Below, in pieces: positions 32,819-44,297 of a stretch of 64,000 bases of DNA (its first letter is position 1; every line of letters begins with the position of its first letter). Position numbers and translations under genes: made by a program. Source of the DNA: Prillingera fragicola. Lineage: Eukaryota; Basidiomycota; Tremellomycetes; Trichosporonales; Trichosporonaceae. The notes under the pieces were generated by a model, which was not told the origin of the DNA, searched no databases, and was given only the letters and a program-made list of their open reading frames with translations. Location of the stretch: NCBI GenBank assembly GCA_002335605.1, contig BEDY01000001.1, positions 434,001 to 498,000 of the forward strand. The letters are read 5' to 3'.

Positions 32819-34554
32819 TCACTTTGCTTTCTTGCCAGCCAGTCGCGATTTGAGGGTCGCCACAGTGAGACCCTCCGGTAACGGTGCAGCTCGGCAAGCA
32901 CATTCGTCATCCCAACCTGCCGGGGGGTGCAGGAGGGAGTCGGGTGCGTGGCCGGGCAGAGTCGGGTTCGTGCTTGAACTAGGCGTGAGTGGAGGCGGAG
33001 CCGGGGTGGAGGGCAGCTGCATGCTCGGTGTTGAGGGGAGCTTGGTCGGCGTCAGCAACGGCGCCCGCGAGGGCGTCGCCGGTGTCGCCGGTGTTTGCGA
33101 GTTTGTGGGGGTGTCTAGCTGCGTCGATTGCGAGTAGTCTGTATCAAGCTCGGTAGCCTGTGATGCACTGCGGCCCAACGTGGTGCTGCCACTGGCACCT
33201 TGGGGTGTTGCGGAAAGACCCGAACCATAGTCACTAGGCGTGTGCACGGGTTTGACCTTTTTGGGTGTCTTGGGTGACTTTGGCGGTGGTGGTGGAGGCA
33301 GAGCTCCATATGCTGCGAGCACCCACCGCAACAGTCCCTTTTGCACACCAAGGTCGCCTACCGGTAGAATGTCTGGCCTACGCAGGGTGAAGATGAGGAA
33401 CATGTCCACTGTCCACCGCCCAATACCACGAACAGCAATGAGGGACTCGGCCACCTCCTCGTCACTGCCCTTGAGCAACAACTCGTCAGTCAGGCGACCA
33501 TCGACGAATCGCTGGGCGAGTTCAATCACTGAGGGAGCCGTGTCAGCCTTGGATGGGTATTCTAAGTGTGGCGCCCTGTTCGGAGCTTAGGCTCCGCACG
33601 ACCCACTACGGGAGGCGTCAGGTGGTCTCGCGGATGCTGAAACCCTCTGGGTTCTAAGAGCAACGCTGCGATCGCTGCCAGCCCACATTCCCATTCAACG
33701 TTGCCAAGACCACTAAGCGGCCATTTTGACAACGGATAGGGGGTCGCCTGACTAGAGATGTACAGATAGCTGCTGCAACCGGCACCCGAGGCCGAGGCGG
33801 GCAAGATAGCCTGCCTCGCTTGCCCACGGTGGGTTTTCGCAAAAGCTCGTGACTTGGGTGATTTGTGATGTGTGATGACGAGCCAGGCACGTGATGGATA
33901 CTCACCATATTCAGCCTTGCGAGTGCTCAACCCCACTCCTTTGAGAGCTGTGACCTCGGCTTTGGAGACCTGATGGCGCGAAGGAAACGGGCCCTCGCCA
34001 TTGCGCAACTGCAAGTCTGGGTCGGTATCTTTACAAAAGTGCTCTACGAAGCGACGGGTGATGCTCCGTGCAGCCATCCACGAGACTTGCTGGCCAATAA
34101 TGCTCGTCACGAGAGTGCGAAACGGGTCGATCCTGCGACTGTCCGTGATGACCACGGCCCCAGCGCCATTGTCGTCGTCAATGGCATCGAGGAAGGGACG
34201 GCATGGGATGCGCTCAAACATCGTAGCGAAACGCTGGTCTACAGCAGTCAGGTGGGCAACCGCGCTAGGAAAGTGGAACGGCTCTGGTGGAGCTGAGGAC
34301 AGGCGAGGCTTTGCAGCAGCAGACGCTGGGGGGGCGGCGGGCTTCTCTGCTACCTTGCGCTTCTTGCGCGGTGTAGCAGGCTTGGCGTCGACCTCGGCGT
34401 CGACCTCGCGTTTGGCGGTGGGGGCCACATAGTCAGTGGTAGACGGGGTGGGGGCGGGGGCTGCGCCTCCGTTGCTGATGGTTGACGCTGCGGTGCGAGA
34501 GCGAGTCAATCGAGTTGCTGTCATTGTGAGAGCTTTGGGTGGTCGTGGGGGCAT
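32819..34554 (-). CDS. MAG1: DNA-3-methyladenine glycosylase II (HhH-GPD)
   Basis: Two exons, 34554-33906 and 33528-32819, give 452 aa; the ATG at 34524 (442 aa) has a better context and may be the real start. The HhH-GPD core is clear: DPFRTLVTSIIGQQVSWMAA, ALKGVGLSTRKAEY, then IELAQRFVDG and the helix-hairpin-helix VRGIGRWTVDMFLIFTLRRP, with PVGDLGV supplying the catalytic Asp (D265 from the second start). It removes alkylated purines to start base excision repair in the nucleus. The N-terminus is Lys/Arg-rich (KKRKVAEKP, a likely nuclear signal). The C-terminus carries an unusual Pro/Thr/Ser extension of about 150 residues. The intron (33529-33905, 377 nt) is several times longer than usual and interrupts the domain. 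Confidence 0.9.
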
Positions 34555-35039
34555 GGACAATGCGCAATTCGGTGCTGGAGGTCGACGTGGAAGAGTCGAA
34601 TGGTCGACACGGTGGGGCGGCTGTAGGTGATGGTGAGCGTTGCTTTCAGAGTGAGGTGAGGTTGAGTCATCTTTTGTGGGGTCTCCAGATCGTCATCATG
34701 GGACAATGTCTTCCTTTTCCACCCAATCTCATCCCCTGTTTACAAGTGAGTTGCGCTGTTTGCTCTCCATATCATCCACTCTCACACGTCCACCCCCCGG
34801 CAGGCCATAGGCCTTGCAGAGTTCTCTGTAATCAAGGACGAGCATGTCACCTGTTCACGGCCTCTCCACGCGCTGTAACAAAAGACTTGTGAGAACTGGG
34901 GTGGAGGTATAAATGACGTGTAAATGAAAAAGTCCGGATTGAACCGCGCGGAATGGTATCACACAATCTTGACTGTGGGTGTTTTCCAGAATTCTGGTAC
35001 CAAAGGCTCCCAATGCACCAACTGCAAAACCTATCCATC
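34555..35039. other. Divergent MAG1/ADE13 promoter
   Basis: A 485-bp gene-free stretch between divergent genes. AT-rich near 34900-35000. No specific operator was recognised. Confidence 0.5.
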
Positions 35040-36711
35040 ATGGACTCATACCAGACCCCCCTCTCCTCGTGAGCTACTGAGACAACAGTCTATTCAATCC
35101 CACTGACCAAATCCAGGCGCTATGCGTCGAAGGAGATGTCCAAGCTCTTCTCGAACCGTGTACGTCATGGTGGAACACGTTCTAAACCACTGCTGACATT
35201 CAGACTCGTTTCGGCACCTGGCGCAAGCTCTGGCTCAACCTGGCCATTGCTGAGAAGGTACATTAGCTTCCCTGCTTTGAGTACTCTGCTGACAAGAACA
35301 GGAGCTCGGTCTCCCCATCTCGGACAAGGCCATTGAGCAGATGAAGGCCAACCTTGAGCTCGACGAGGAGCAGATGAAGGTTGCCGCTGAGGAGGAGAAG
35401 AAGCGTCGTCGTGAGTGGCCAGGCGTTTGGATTGCCGCATTCTTCGCAATGACTGTGCTGACGCAGCACAGACGACGTTATGGCTCACGTCCACACCTTC
35501 GGCACTGTCGCCCCGGAGGCTGCTGGTATCATCCAGTGAGTGGAATCGCAGTAGCCGTGCTAATGATTAGCCTTGGCGCCACCTCGTGCTTCGTTACCGA
35601 CAACGCCGACCTTATCTTCCTCCGTGACGGTCTCGACATCCTTATCCCCAAGCTTGCCGTTGTCATCTCGCGTCTCTCGACATTCGCCAAGAAGTACCGT
35701 GACCTCCCCACTCTTGGTTTCACCCACTTCCAGCCCGCTCAGCTCACCACTGTCGGAAAGCGTGCCACTCTTTGGATCCAGGAGCTCCTCTGGGACCTCC
35801 GCAACCTCGAGCGCGCCCGCAACGACCTCGGCTTCCGCGGTGTCAAGGGCACCACTGGAACCCAGGGTTCGTTCCTTGCCCTCTTTGACGGCGACCACGA
35901 GAAGGTCAAGGCTCTCGACGCCCGCGTCACCGAGCTTTTCGGCTTCCCCTACGCCTACCCCGTCACTGGCCAGACCTACTCGCGTAGGATTGACGCCGAC
36001 GTTCTCTCGCCCCTCGCCATGTTCGGTGCCACCATCCACAAGATGGCCACTGACATCCGTCTCCTCGCCAACCTCAAGGAGATGGAGGAGCCCTTCGAGA
36101 AGGACCAGATTGGCTCGTCTGCCATGGCCTACAAGCGCAACCCCATGCGTTGCGAGCGTGCCTGCTCGCTTGCGCGCCACCTCATGATCCTCCCCCAGAA
36201 CTCGCTCAACACTGCCTCGATCCAGTGGTTTGAGCGTACCCTCGACGACTCGGCCAACCGCCGTGTCACTCTCCCCGAGGCCTTCCTTACCGCCGACATT
36301 CTCCTCACCACCATGCAGAACGTCACCGAGGGTCTCGTCGTCTACCCCGCCGTCATTGCCCGCAGGATATCGCAGGAGCTCCCCTTCATGGCCACCGAGA
36401 ACGTCATCATGGCCATGGTCAAGGCCGGCGGCGACCGCCAGGAGTGCCACGAGGAGATCCGTGTTCTCTCCCACCAGGCCGGTGCCGTCGTCAAGGAGCA
36501 GGGCGGCGAGAACGACCTCATCGAGCGCATCAAGAAGACCGAGTACTTCAAGCCCATCTGGGGCCAGCTCGACCAGCTCCTGGACCCCAAGACCTTTGTC
36601 GGTCGCGCCCCCGAGCAGGTCGACGAGTTTGTCGCCGAGTGGGTCGAGCCTGCTCTTAAGCCTTACGCCGCTGCCCTTCAGAACGTCGAGGCTGCCGAGC
36701 TTTCGGTTTAA
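35040..36711 (+). CDS. ADE13: Adenylosuccinate lyase
   Basis: Six exons (35040-35068, 35117-35159, 35204-35257, 35302-35410, 35472-35535, 35571-36711) give 479 aa, matching the family (482 aa in budding yeast). The spliced N-terminus [20 protein letters not shown], then [18 protein letters not shown], is the expected sequence. Later motifs are [40 protein letters not shown] and the signature [12 protein letters not shown] with the catalytic Ser loop. It cleaves SAICAR and adenylosuccinate, both releasing fumarate, in purine synthesis as a cytosolic homotetramer. Five introns crowd the first 530 bases, then a 1.1 kb exon with strongly C-ending codons. That codon use suggests high expression. 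Confidence 0.96.
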
Positions 36712-37125
36712 GCGCATCTTGCGTCGCCGCCGCGCCAGAAACCTTGTCCCTCTGCGCGTGGCCCATCTTAGGATTCGTAGGAAAAATATGCATCAGGCTC
36801 TACGATAGTGATCCGTACCACTGACTTGGCTGCTGCGTCTGGAGCCTTAGTACACAGGATGTGGCGGTCGTCGCTAGAGCACGATACTGGTCATCCCAGA
36901 CAGGACGAGACACGACAGGGATGACCGCATATCCCTGGCTTTGGGGTCCCCAGTCGTTACCCTGTGCGAAGTGCACCTTTGCAGAAACAAGCCAAGCCCA
37001 GCGTCCCGCGACTGTCGCTCTGCTGTAGGTCTGTAGTCGCTTTAAGCTCCTGTAGCCTCGTCACAAGGACACCGTTGAAACGGCTCAGCTGGTAATAGGC
37101 GACACAGAAACGCGAAGAATATCAA
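36712..37125. other. Intergenic, no gene seen
   Basis: 3' region of ADE13 and upstream flank of the tRNA gene. No repeat or further RNA gene was recognised. Confidence 0.5.
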
Positions 37126-37206
37126 GGCATCTTGGCGGAGTGGTTAACGCGGTTGACTAGAAATCAACTTCCTTCGGGAGCGTATGTTCGAATCATGCAG
37201 ATGTCG
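37126..37206 (+). tRNA. tRNA-Ser (anticodon AGA)
   Basis: A cloverleaf folds by eye: acceptor GGCATCT (37126-37132) pairs with AGATGTC (37199-37205) with one G-U, discriminator G. The D arm contains GAGTGGTTAACGC. The anticodon stem GTTGA/TCAAC encloses loop CTAGAAA, which places AGA at the anticodon and reads UCU serine codons. A long variable arm with a TTCG-capped stem is typical of tRNA-Ser. The T arm holds GTTCGAATC. There is no intron and CCA is not encoded. Confidence 0.95.
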
Positions 37207-37210
37207 ATTC

Positions 37211-37216
37211 TTTTTT
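37211..37216 (+). terminator. RNA polymerase III T-tract terminator
   Basis: Six T residues begin five bases after the tRNA-Ser 3' end, the normal place for Pol III termination. Confidence 0.85.
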
Positions 37217-37512
37217 GCATTGTTTTTCGACCTGATGCACCCCCTGATGCAGTTTGGATACCGGCTCGCGTTGTGGTGGAGTCTTGGGTGATCGTTGGAA
37301 GTGGGAAGGAAGGTGGGATGCCTAGTCTAGTAAGTGCCACAATTTTGCCCTCTCGGCTTCACAGTGTGTCGCTCTCCTGCTGCCGCGACCTGGCTTACAC
37401 TCGTCCTGCAACTAGCACGGTCTGCTATACATACATAGTCCATGCAATCTGCTCTCTACACAGTCTGCTACACGCCCTTCCTCTCTGATACCGCATCTGG
37501 TCGTCTCGTGGT

Positions 37513-38674
37513 CTAGTGCAGATGGTCGATAATGCTCTGGATGGTAGAGCCGTCGACGGGGCAGTCGATAGAAGTCGAACCGCCAATGTTGGGCTTGATG
37601 GTGGTGCTAAGAATGCGAAGCCACAGCCCAATCTGGTAGTCGATGGTAATCTTCTTGGCCGTTGCTCCGTTGGCACCGCAGTTGGTGGCGAGGGCCTTGA
37701 TGATGGCTCCTCCGGTGTCGGTAGAGGCAGAGTAACTGCGATGTCAGTTGTGCCCGGCACGTGGAAAAGTGCAGAGAACTTACTTCAAGCGCATGGGGAA
37801 CACGAGCTTGGACTTTGTGTAGCCACGGAAGTTGGTGCCGGGCACCTCACCACCGCCAAAGTTGTAGCCATCGTACTTGAGAGTCGCGGTAATCTTCTCA
37901 AAGTTTGCGTTGAACCAGTTGGGATTCGACACGCTGACTGTCAGTTCATAATACACAGACACTGCCTGCATGTACTCACTCAACACTCAGGTTGATAGGG
38001 ACGCTAAAATCGGTGGTAGTTGCGTTGATAGTGGCGCTTGTAAGGTCGTAGTTGAAACCGTTGAACATGATACTGGGAGGGCGAACATACTGAACCGTCA
38101 GCATTGGCAAAGCTTGATCAAGTGGAGCACACACCATAACAATCGTGAGAATGATGCTAACGATCAAGAGGATCGTAATGCTGATGCAGCAGCAGAACAA
38201 TCGTCCGGTACTGCGGACACCGCCACCCTGCGTAAAGTCAGCCTCCTTCTTGTTGACTCCATCGCAAAGCTGCTATTTGCGCCGGGCGCGTGCCCCGACG
38301 CTGTCTCAGCAGCTCGATTCATTGCCACTCACGCGAGTCCACTGCTTGCCGCGCTCGTCCTTGCGCCACATGCGCAAGATACCGGTGCTGCGCGGGGGAG
38401 GGCCCATTGCAGCAAACGAGGACGTGGGCTGGTGCAAACCGGCACGACCAGGGCGTTCACGTTCACCACCACCAATGTCACCGAGAGCGTTCACACCATC
38501 GGGGTCTTGCGAGTCACGACCCATCTTTTCCTCGGCATAAGGGTTGTTGCCATACGCGTTGTCGTTGTATCCGCGTTGGCCGCCAATGTTGGAGGGACGT
38601 GGGTTGTCGTCGAGGTACTCTGCTGTCCCCGACTCGTAGGGATCAGCATACTTGCTGTGCTGAATGGCCGACAT
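37513..38674 (-). CDS. Single-pass membrane protein with LEA-type extracellular domain
   Basis: Five exons (38674-38333, 38227-38135, 38089-37980, 37933-37784, 37735-37513) give 305 aa. The 45-nt intron 38090-38134 is a stop-free multiple of three with branch TGCTGAC and acceptor TTCAG. The N-terminal 110 residues are polar and Gly/Pro/Asp-rich. One membrane segment follows (CCCISITILLIVSIILTIVM), preceded by Cys residues that may be lipidated. The outer part starts YVRPPSIMFNGFNYD and continues with beta-rich LEA_2/WHy-like sequence (INLSVDVSNPNWFNANFEKI, TIDYQIGLWLRIL). This is the type II layout of fungal LEA-domain membrane proteins, probably at the vacuole or plasma membrane. Its role is unknown. 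It is divergent from MAK10 with 327 bp between the starts. Confidence 0.78.
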
Positions 38675-39001
38675 GGTTTGGGCAAGAGAGAGATAGGAAG
38701 AGGGTGGAAAAGAGAATGAGAGTGATGGTCAAGCAACTGGGAGGTGGTAAAGAGGAACGCGAACAGCAACCACAGCGCAGTGTGGCCAAGGCGGTACAGG
38801 GTCACTCCCCTCGGGCGTACTGCCCAGCCCAGCAGCGAGGCGGGGTTGATAACGTCGCAGGGACAAAACACGTTCCACAGTCGCGAAATCAATTACACGT
38901 CATACCGGAGCCCCACCACAACTGACATTGAAACCAGGATCACAAAGTCGAGCTCTCTTTTGATTCCTAGATTGGACCTTTGAACACGCGTGATACCCCT
39001 C
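38675..39001. other. Divergent promoter of LEA-type gene and MAK10
   Basis: A 327-bp gene-free stretch. No specific element was recognised. Confidence 0.5.
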
Positions 39002-41095
39002 ATGATAGATGTAAAAGAGTGGCTGCAGGCTGCAGCGGCAAGTGAGTACCATTCATTCCATCAGTTCAGCGGCTGATAGCTTAGCACTCGCCACTGGCGA
39101 GGTGGTCAAGCCCGAAACCTTGACATACCTCGACGCGATGAATGCGTTGGAGGTGAGGTGAGCAGTCCAAAGCTCGGCTGACAGGCAGATGATGGACCCA
39201 GCGATGGACGAGGGATGCCAATTTGCGCCAAAGGGCCGTTTCAATCCCTCTGCCACCTTGTCCGCAGCTCAACTGTGCTGGATCATGGACGGCATGGCAG
39301 CCCGCGAGCTGGCATGGCATCGCGGTGGCACAATGGCTCAGACATTGTTCACCTCGCTTCACTACCACAACGCTCTCACCGTCTTCCCTTCGATTCCTTC
39401 AGAAGATCCCTCATTTCCTATGACAGAGGCAAGTTGTGCGGCAATGCGTGCGTACGTGCTGTCATATGCCAAGGCGATCGAAATCGCATACAGCAGCCTC
39501 TACGACGGAAGCGGCGCGGCACGCGACGGCGAGGATGTGTGGCTGGACGCCTATGGCGTTCCTATCGAGACCACTGAAACTGTTGACATGGTCATTGACT
39601 ATGTCGACAATGTGCTCGAGTTCATCTCCGTGCTTGCCGCCTACGACCCAATGTGGGCACAAGTCGTGATGCGCTTGCGATGGAGGAGGGAATGGGTCAC
39701 TATTCTCCACGAGAGCCAAGGGCATTTGCATGTCCTGGTCGGCATGAACATTACGCCGGCGCCGGAGGAGGCTGCTGTGGACTGGGCTTTCGACGACGTC
39801 TCGCCGTTGCTCAGACAGAGCATGCCCTTGCCGTCGGTCACCCTTCCGGCTCGTGACGAGGTCTGGGGGACACTCGCCGAGACGGCACTGGCAATGTGCC
39901 GCTACTACCCTGGAACGCACATTCTTCAGCCGGGTCTCGCTCTTCTCGAACTCGAGCAAGAGGTTCAGGCCCGGGGCGATCTGCTCCCAATCGTACGCGC
40001 GTTGTACAGGGTGAGTCGGTGGACTGGTTACACTCACTGACTACGCAGACGGTCATCAACGACACTCCAAACCGAGACGATCTTGTCGAGGAGTGGTTTA
40101 TGCGTGTGGGCCCAGACAGCCAAAGCGGTATTTTGCGGAACTTGGACTCAATCATCACCGGAGCGTCGGACAGGCGATCATTCGCTCTGTGGAGGGATAT
40201 CGTCGGTGGTGTAAGTGCTGCCGCCTGTCCAATGTACTGACGTAAGGCTCTGCTCATGACTCTTCAAGCACCACTTGGAAATCCCTGCAGGCAACGCCGA
40301 GGACTGGAGCGCTGCGCCGAGACGTGGTCAGACCAGGCGGCGGTGGCTACTCGCTTGTCTGCATCCTACCCTGCCTTCAACTCGCTCGTCCACGCTCTCC
40401 ATGCCCGAGCACTGGACTGCCAGCTCGAGTCTTCACTGCTCGCCTTTGACCTGCGGCTCATCGGCTATGCCGAGCACCGCATGGCGTGGTGGTGGGTTCT
40501 CGTCCTCGCGCGTGCGCGGGCAAACATGCCTCTACGGGACACATTGGAAAGTGGCTGGGCGCGCGCGTGGGCTGCAGTCGCTTCAGCAATGCTCCTCGTA
40601 AGCGGATCACAAACAACCTATGGCTGACCTCTCCAGCTGTACTCCCTTATTCCACCTCCACACTCTGATCCCACACCGACTGTCGAGCAGTTTATTCTGC
40701 GCCACAAGGTCCCACTCAAGACCCGCGCGCCGCCGCTGTTCCCCTCCTTTCTCGGCTGGGACGCAGCCCGGCAGGCATTGGACGGAAAGGTTGAGACTAG
40801 CGTGAGTTAATGTTCTGTCCAGGCGTGTTCCAGGCTAACCATCCAGGCAACATGCATGCCAGAGAAGGCGTGCGAATGGCTGCGTGATGCGCGGGACCGC
40901 TTCGCAGACCCAGCCATAGGTGGTCGTGGACGGAGGACCGAGCCGTTGATCGGGGCTATCAAAAGTAATCTTGCGCTTTTGGAAGGTGCGGACGAGCAGC
41001 GTATTAAAGCATTGGCGTGGGAGGGTAAAGCGGGCACGAGCAGGCTGCCGCGCTTGGTAGAGAAGGACGCGGACGCTGGCGACAAGAAAGAGTAG
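39002..41095 (+). CDS. MAK10: NatC N-terminal acetyltransferase auxiliary subunit Mak10/Naa35
   Basis: Seven exons (39002-39041, 39085-39152, 39189-40010, 40049-40210, 40247-40597, 40637-40801, 40847-41095) give 618 aa. The second join yields LDAMNALEMMDPAMDEG, the Mak10 signature, which decides between two possible acceptors. The exon 5 acceptor at 40246 yields NPCRQRRGLERCAETWSDQA and DLRLIGYAEHRMAWWWVLVL, both conserved in the family; the nearby AG at 40268 would put the exon out of frame. Mak10 anchors the catalytic Naa30 (Mak3) and Naa38 at the ribosome to acetylate Met-hydrophobic N-termini. All introns but one are 36-45 nt; the longest is the first (43 nt) or similar. The protein is shorter than yeast Mak10 (733 aa). 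Confidence 0.9.
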
Positions 41096-41176
41096 TGACG
41101 ACTAGTTGGCATCAGTTGAGATCATTTAGCATGGCTCAAATAGTAATACATGTAACATCACATCCAGCATCTCTAT

Positions 41177-42842
41177 CTAGGCTGCAACAGCAGCGGGCTC
41201 CGCCTTGTTGTCGTCACCCTCAACCGCAGCCACGGGCACAGGTGTCGCAGCACCGCTGGGAGCAGCGCTCGGGGCAGCACTGGCATCAGGCCAGTCCTGC
41301 TGCACGGCCTCCTCGTTGGCCTCTGCCTCTTCGGCGGCATGATCGACCTCACCAGCGGCCACGGCGCGCCTGCGCTCGTCAAACACATTCCACTCGGGGC
41401 GGGCACTGAGCTTTTTCTCCAGCTCGGCCATAAACTCGCCACCCTTGGCGGCGTCAAGCTCAAACTTGAGGCCGGCCGCGACGTCCTCTGCCGTCTTGCC
41501 ACGCGCGACAATCTGGGAGGCCTCTTTCTTCTCGGCCTTGCTCATGGTCGAGATTGGGTGGGGCGAGGGCTTAAACTGCATGAGCAGGAACTTTGTGTTG
41601 CCCCAGGGGTTGTTCTGGTACTTTGTCAAGTTCAGGAGTTGCGGGATGATCACGCTCGTCGTGCAAACTGGGCCAGTGGGGGAGAAGCACGAGGGGTTGC
41701 GCTCAGCGGAGCGGGCGAGCATCACGGATGTGGCGCCCGTCTGCTCACGAATAGCAGACCAGTTCGCCCAGCCCTCGCCGTCGCCGTTGCAGATGACGGG
41801 AAGATTGCGCCTGCGTCCCAGCTCGACAATGTCACCGAGGCGCTCCCACATTGCGCGTTCAGCAGGGCGCATGTCGCGCGTGCGACAGTGAACGGTGAGG
41901 TTGCGGATACCCGTGCGGAGAATCTTGGCTGCGAGGAGGCGAGTGGGGGCTTGCTGGGGGAGCATGCGGATTTTGGCTGAGATGGGCAGGGGAATGTTGC
42001 GCAAGAGTGCGTGGAGAATGTCGAGAAGCAGGTCGGGGGTGGAGAGGAGTGCGGCGCCCATACCAGCGTGAGTTGAGAAGGGCTTGGGGCAGCCACAGTT
42101 CAGGTCAATGCCGGCGACATCCTGCTGCACAACTTTGGCAGCCTGGACTGCCAGCTCCGGGTTGGAGGAACCGATCTGGAAGATGACTAGCGCGTCAGTG
42201 TCTGTTAGGCAAGCGGTGCCGCGTGTACTCACGGAAAGGCTTCTCAGTCGGGTGGCACGTAAAGATGGGTCCCTGGCCCTTGTGATAAGTAATGACGCCC
42301 GTCTCGGCTCCTTGTCAGCTCTGTCACTGGCAACTTGACTCACGGTCAACGTCACGCTGGGCCCCGATAATGGCACGGTCCACAACTTCGGGAGACCACA
42401 CCAGACCTGCACCGTAGTACAGACTGAGGAGGCGCTCGGGGAGCGAGCCGGTGCGCACCATGGGAGCAAGAACCAGCTTGTCCCGGTAGTCAAGCTCGTA
42501 GCTGTAGATCCGGGGAACCTCGATGGGCTTGGCCATCTCGGCCTCAACGAGGGTAGCATACTCTTCGTCCGAAAGTGGTGGCCATGGGTTTATTTTAGGC
42601 GCGGAAGGCTGCTTCTTCTTCGATGGCGAGCGGAGTGGGATAGCAGTCGTGGGGAGAGGAGGGAGGATCGACGAGGCCAAGGACGCAACCGAAGAACCGC
42701 CTGCCGCGGGCTCCAGCTTTGCGCGCTTGGCCACGCGGTCGACTGCGGCATCTGGCGAAGCGCTGCGGACCACGGGGATGGGCATGATGCGTCGTAAAAG
42801 GGATTGGAAGGTGGTGAAGAGAGAGGGTACCCTCGGGGGCAT
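41177..42842 (-). CDS. DUS2: tRNA-dihydrouridine(20) synthase Dus2/Smm1
   Basis: Exons 42842-42344, 42310-42233 and 42186-41177 give 528 aa. After a Lys/Pro-rich leader of about 105 residues, the FMN-binding TIM barrel begins YRDKLVLAPMVRTGSLPERL and GLVWSPEVVDRAI, continues IFQIGSSNPELAVQAAKVV and GIDLNCGCPKPFSTHAGMGA (catalytic Cys in NCGCP), then ISAKIRML, NLTVHCRTRDMR and PVICNGDGEGW. The enzyme reduces U20 in the D loop of cytosolic tRNA with NADPH. The C-terminus is an Ala/Glu-rich tail instead of the double-stranded RNA-binding domain of the human enzyme. It lies head-to-tail behind the XAP5 gene with only 170 bp between. Confidence 0.92.
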
Positions 42843-43012
42843 GTGGACGGGTGGAGGAGAAATTTCAAAAGAGTCTAAATCAGGTGGCAAATGGTTGTTA
42901 TTGTGGAAAAAGCCCCGCCCAATGAGTGCTGAATGGTAGCAACCACAAATGACTCGATGGCCAGCAATGCCATGCATATGAAGAATAGATATACAACAGA
43001 TCACACTACAGA

Positions 43013-44297
43013 CTAAGCAATTTTCTACCCAAGTCAGCATTAGCCACATGCACTGACTCACGTAATTGCCATAGTCAACATCCGGGTCATACACCTCCCA
43101 ACGCGATGCAGGGAAGATCTGTCTAGTCAGCGATGCAATGATGCTTGGCATGGCACTTGAAACTCACATGCTTGTACCGGTTGTACCACGACCTCTCGAC
43201 GACCTTTCCGGCGTGCGACTCGTCCTTCTCCTTCGTTGCGTCCGCTACCATGCGCACGTCGTCGTGGACGTCAAAGTTGAACAGTGGGCCAGACTTGCCG
43301 CGGGCCTTGTTGATGATAAAGTCGTAGAAGGTGTAGTGCTGTGGGTCAGTGAGGCCTGGGATGTTCACTTACGTGTGGGATAATGAGGTCCTCCTAGGTC
43401 GTCAGCATCGCGCACAAGATCAGAAACCCCACCTTGATATACATCAGGTTGTCGATACTGATCCCACGCAGCTCTGGCACCTGTGCGCGGCACTTGCCGA
43501 GGAAGGTCCCAATATCGTCGCCCTTTTTACACTGGCGAGTCAGCCAGCATTCTCATAAGCAAGGGCTACTCACGTCCACAGTCTTGCGATGACCGCTACC
43601 ATCCCAGAAAGAGTACGTTATCTCAATATCCTCGTTCTTTGTCCGCTCCTGCTTGGCGAGCCACTCCTTGCGCAGCTGTTCGCGCTCCTCCCGGTCTTTA
43701 GCCTCCCGTTCGCTGTCGGGAAGGAAGGAAGTGTCAACATCGGGATTCTTGAGAAACTTCTTCTTCTTCTGTGAAAACTCTGCCTCCTCGGCAGCCTCGG
43801 CGGGCCGCTTCTCGGGTGTTGCCTCTTCGGCCTCCTCATCGCCCAGAAAGGACAACTTGAGACGCTCCTTCTTCTTGGCCTTCTTGGCTTTCTTCGCACT
43901 AGCACTTGAATGTCAGTGGATATAAAGCACGACTCCTTACATCTTCTCAGCCGCAGTCTTGGCGGCAATCTTGCGCTGCTCCTCCTCAATGTCTTCCTTG
44001 GTCTTTTGAAAGTCCTCCAGAGTTACAAGGCCGATGGTGGAGAGCTTGAGCTGCTCGTCAATAGACTCGGTGACCCCAATAAAGCGCCCAGCCGTATGAT
44101 CACGCTGAGAGTCCTGCGCTGTCAATAATCCCCTCGAGTGCGTAGCACCAACCTTGAGAATTACGTCCTTCTGACGCTGTATCTCGGCCTGCAATGGTCA
44201 GCACCTGGTCAACAGGCTGGTGACGTACAGCATCCCTTTCTCGCTGTTTCGCGTAAACGAGACCCTTCATGGTCTCCTCTGGAGGACCCGCCACCAT
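43013..44297 (-). CDS. XAP5/FAM50 family nuclear protein
   Basis: Nine exons (44297-44229, 44188-44153, 44113-43941, 43898-43574, 43531-43433, 43393-43373, 43338-43168, 43118-43062, 43024-43013) give 320 aa. Exon 6 is 21 nt (EDLIIPH) and the last coding exon only 12 nt (KIA, stop). Family hallmarks are [20 protein letters not shown], the Lys-rich coiled region, [55 protein letters not shown] and [24 protein letters not shown]50/XAP5 proteins act in the nucleus in splicing and transcription; the exact role is unsettled. The intron at 44114-44152 is 39 nt, stop-free and in phase. It is divergent from GSP1 with 377 bp between the starts. Confidence 0.93.

Noticed and set aside
35560..36717. A 385-codon open frame antisense to ADE13
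   Set aside because: Same cause: C-ending codons on the coding strand leave the reverse frame free of stops. Composition is not protein-like.
40211..40268. Alternative MAK10 acceptor at 40268
   Set aside because: It leads into a frame that lacks the conserved RQRR and AEHRMAWWW segments; the acceptor at 40246 recovers both.
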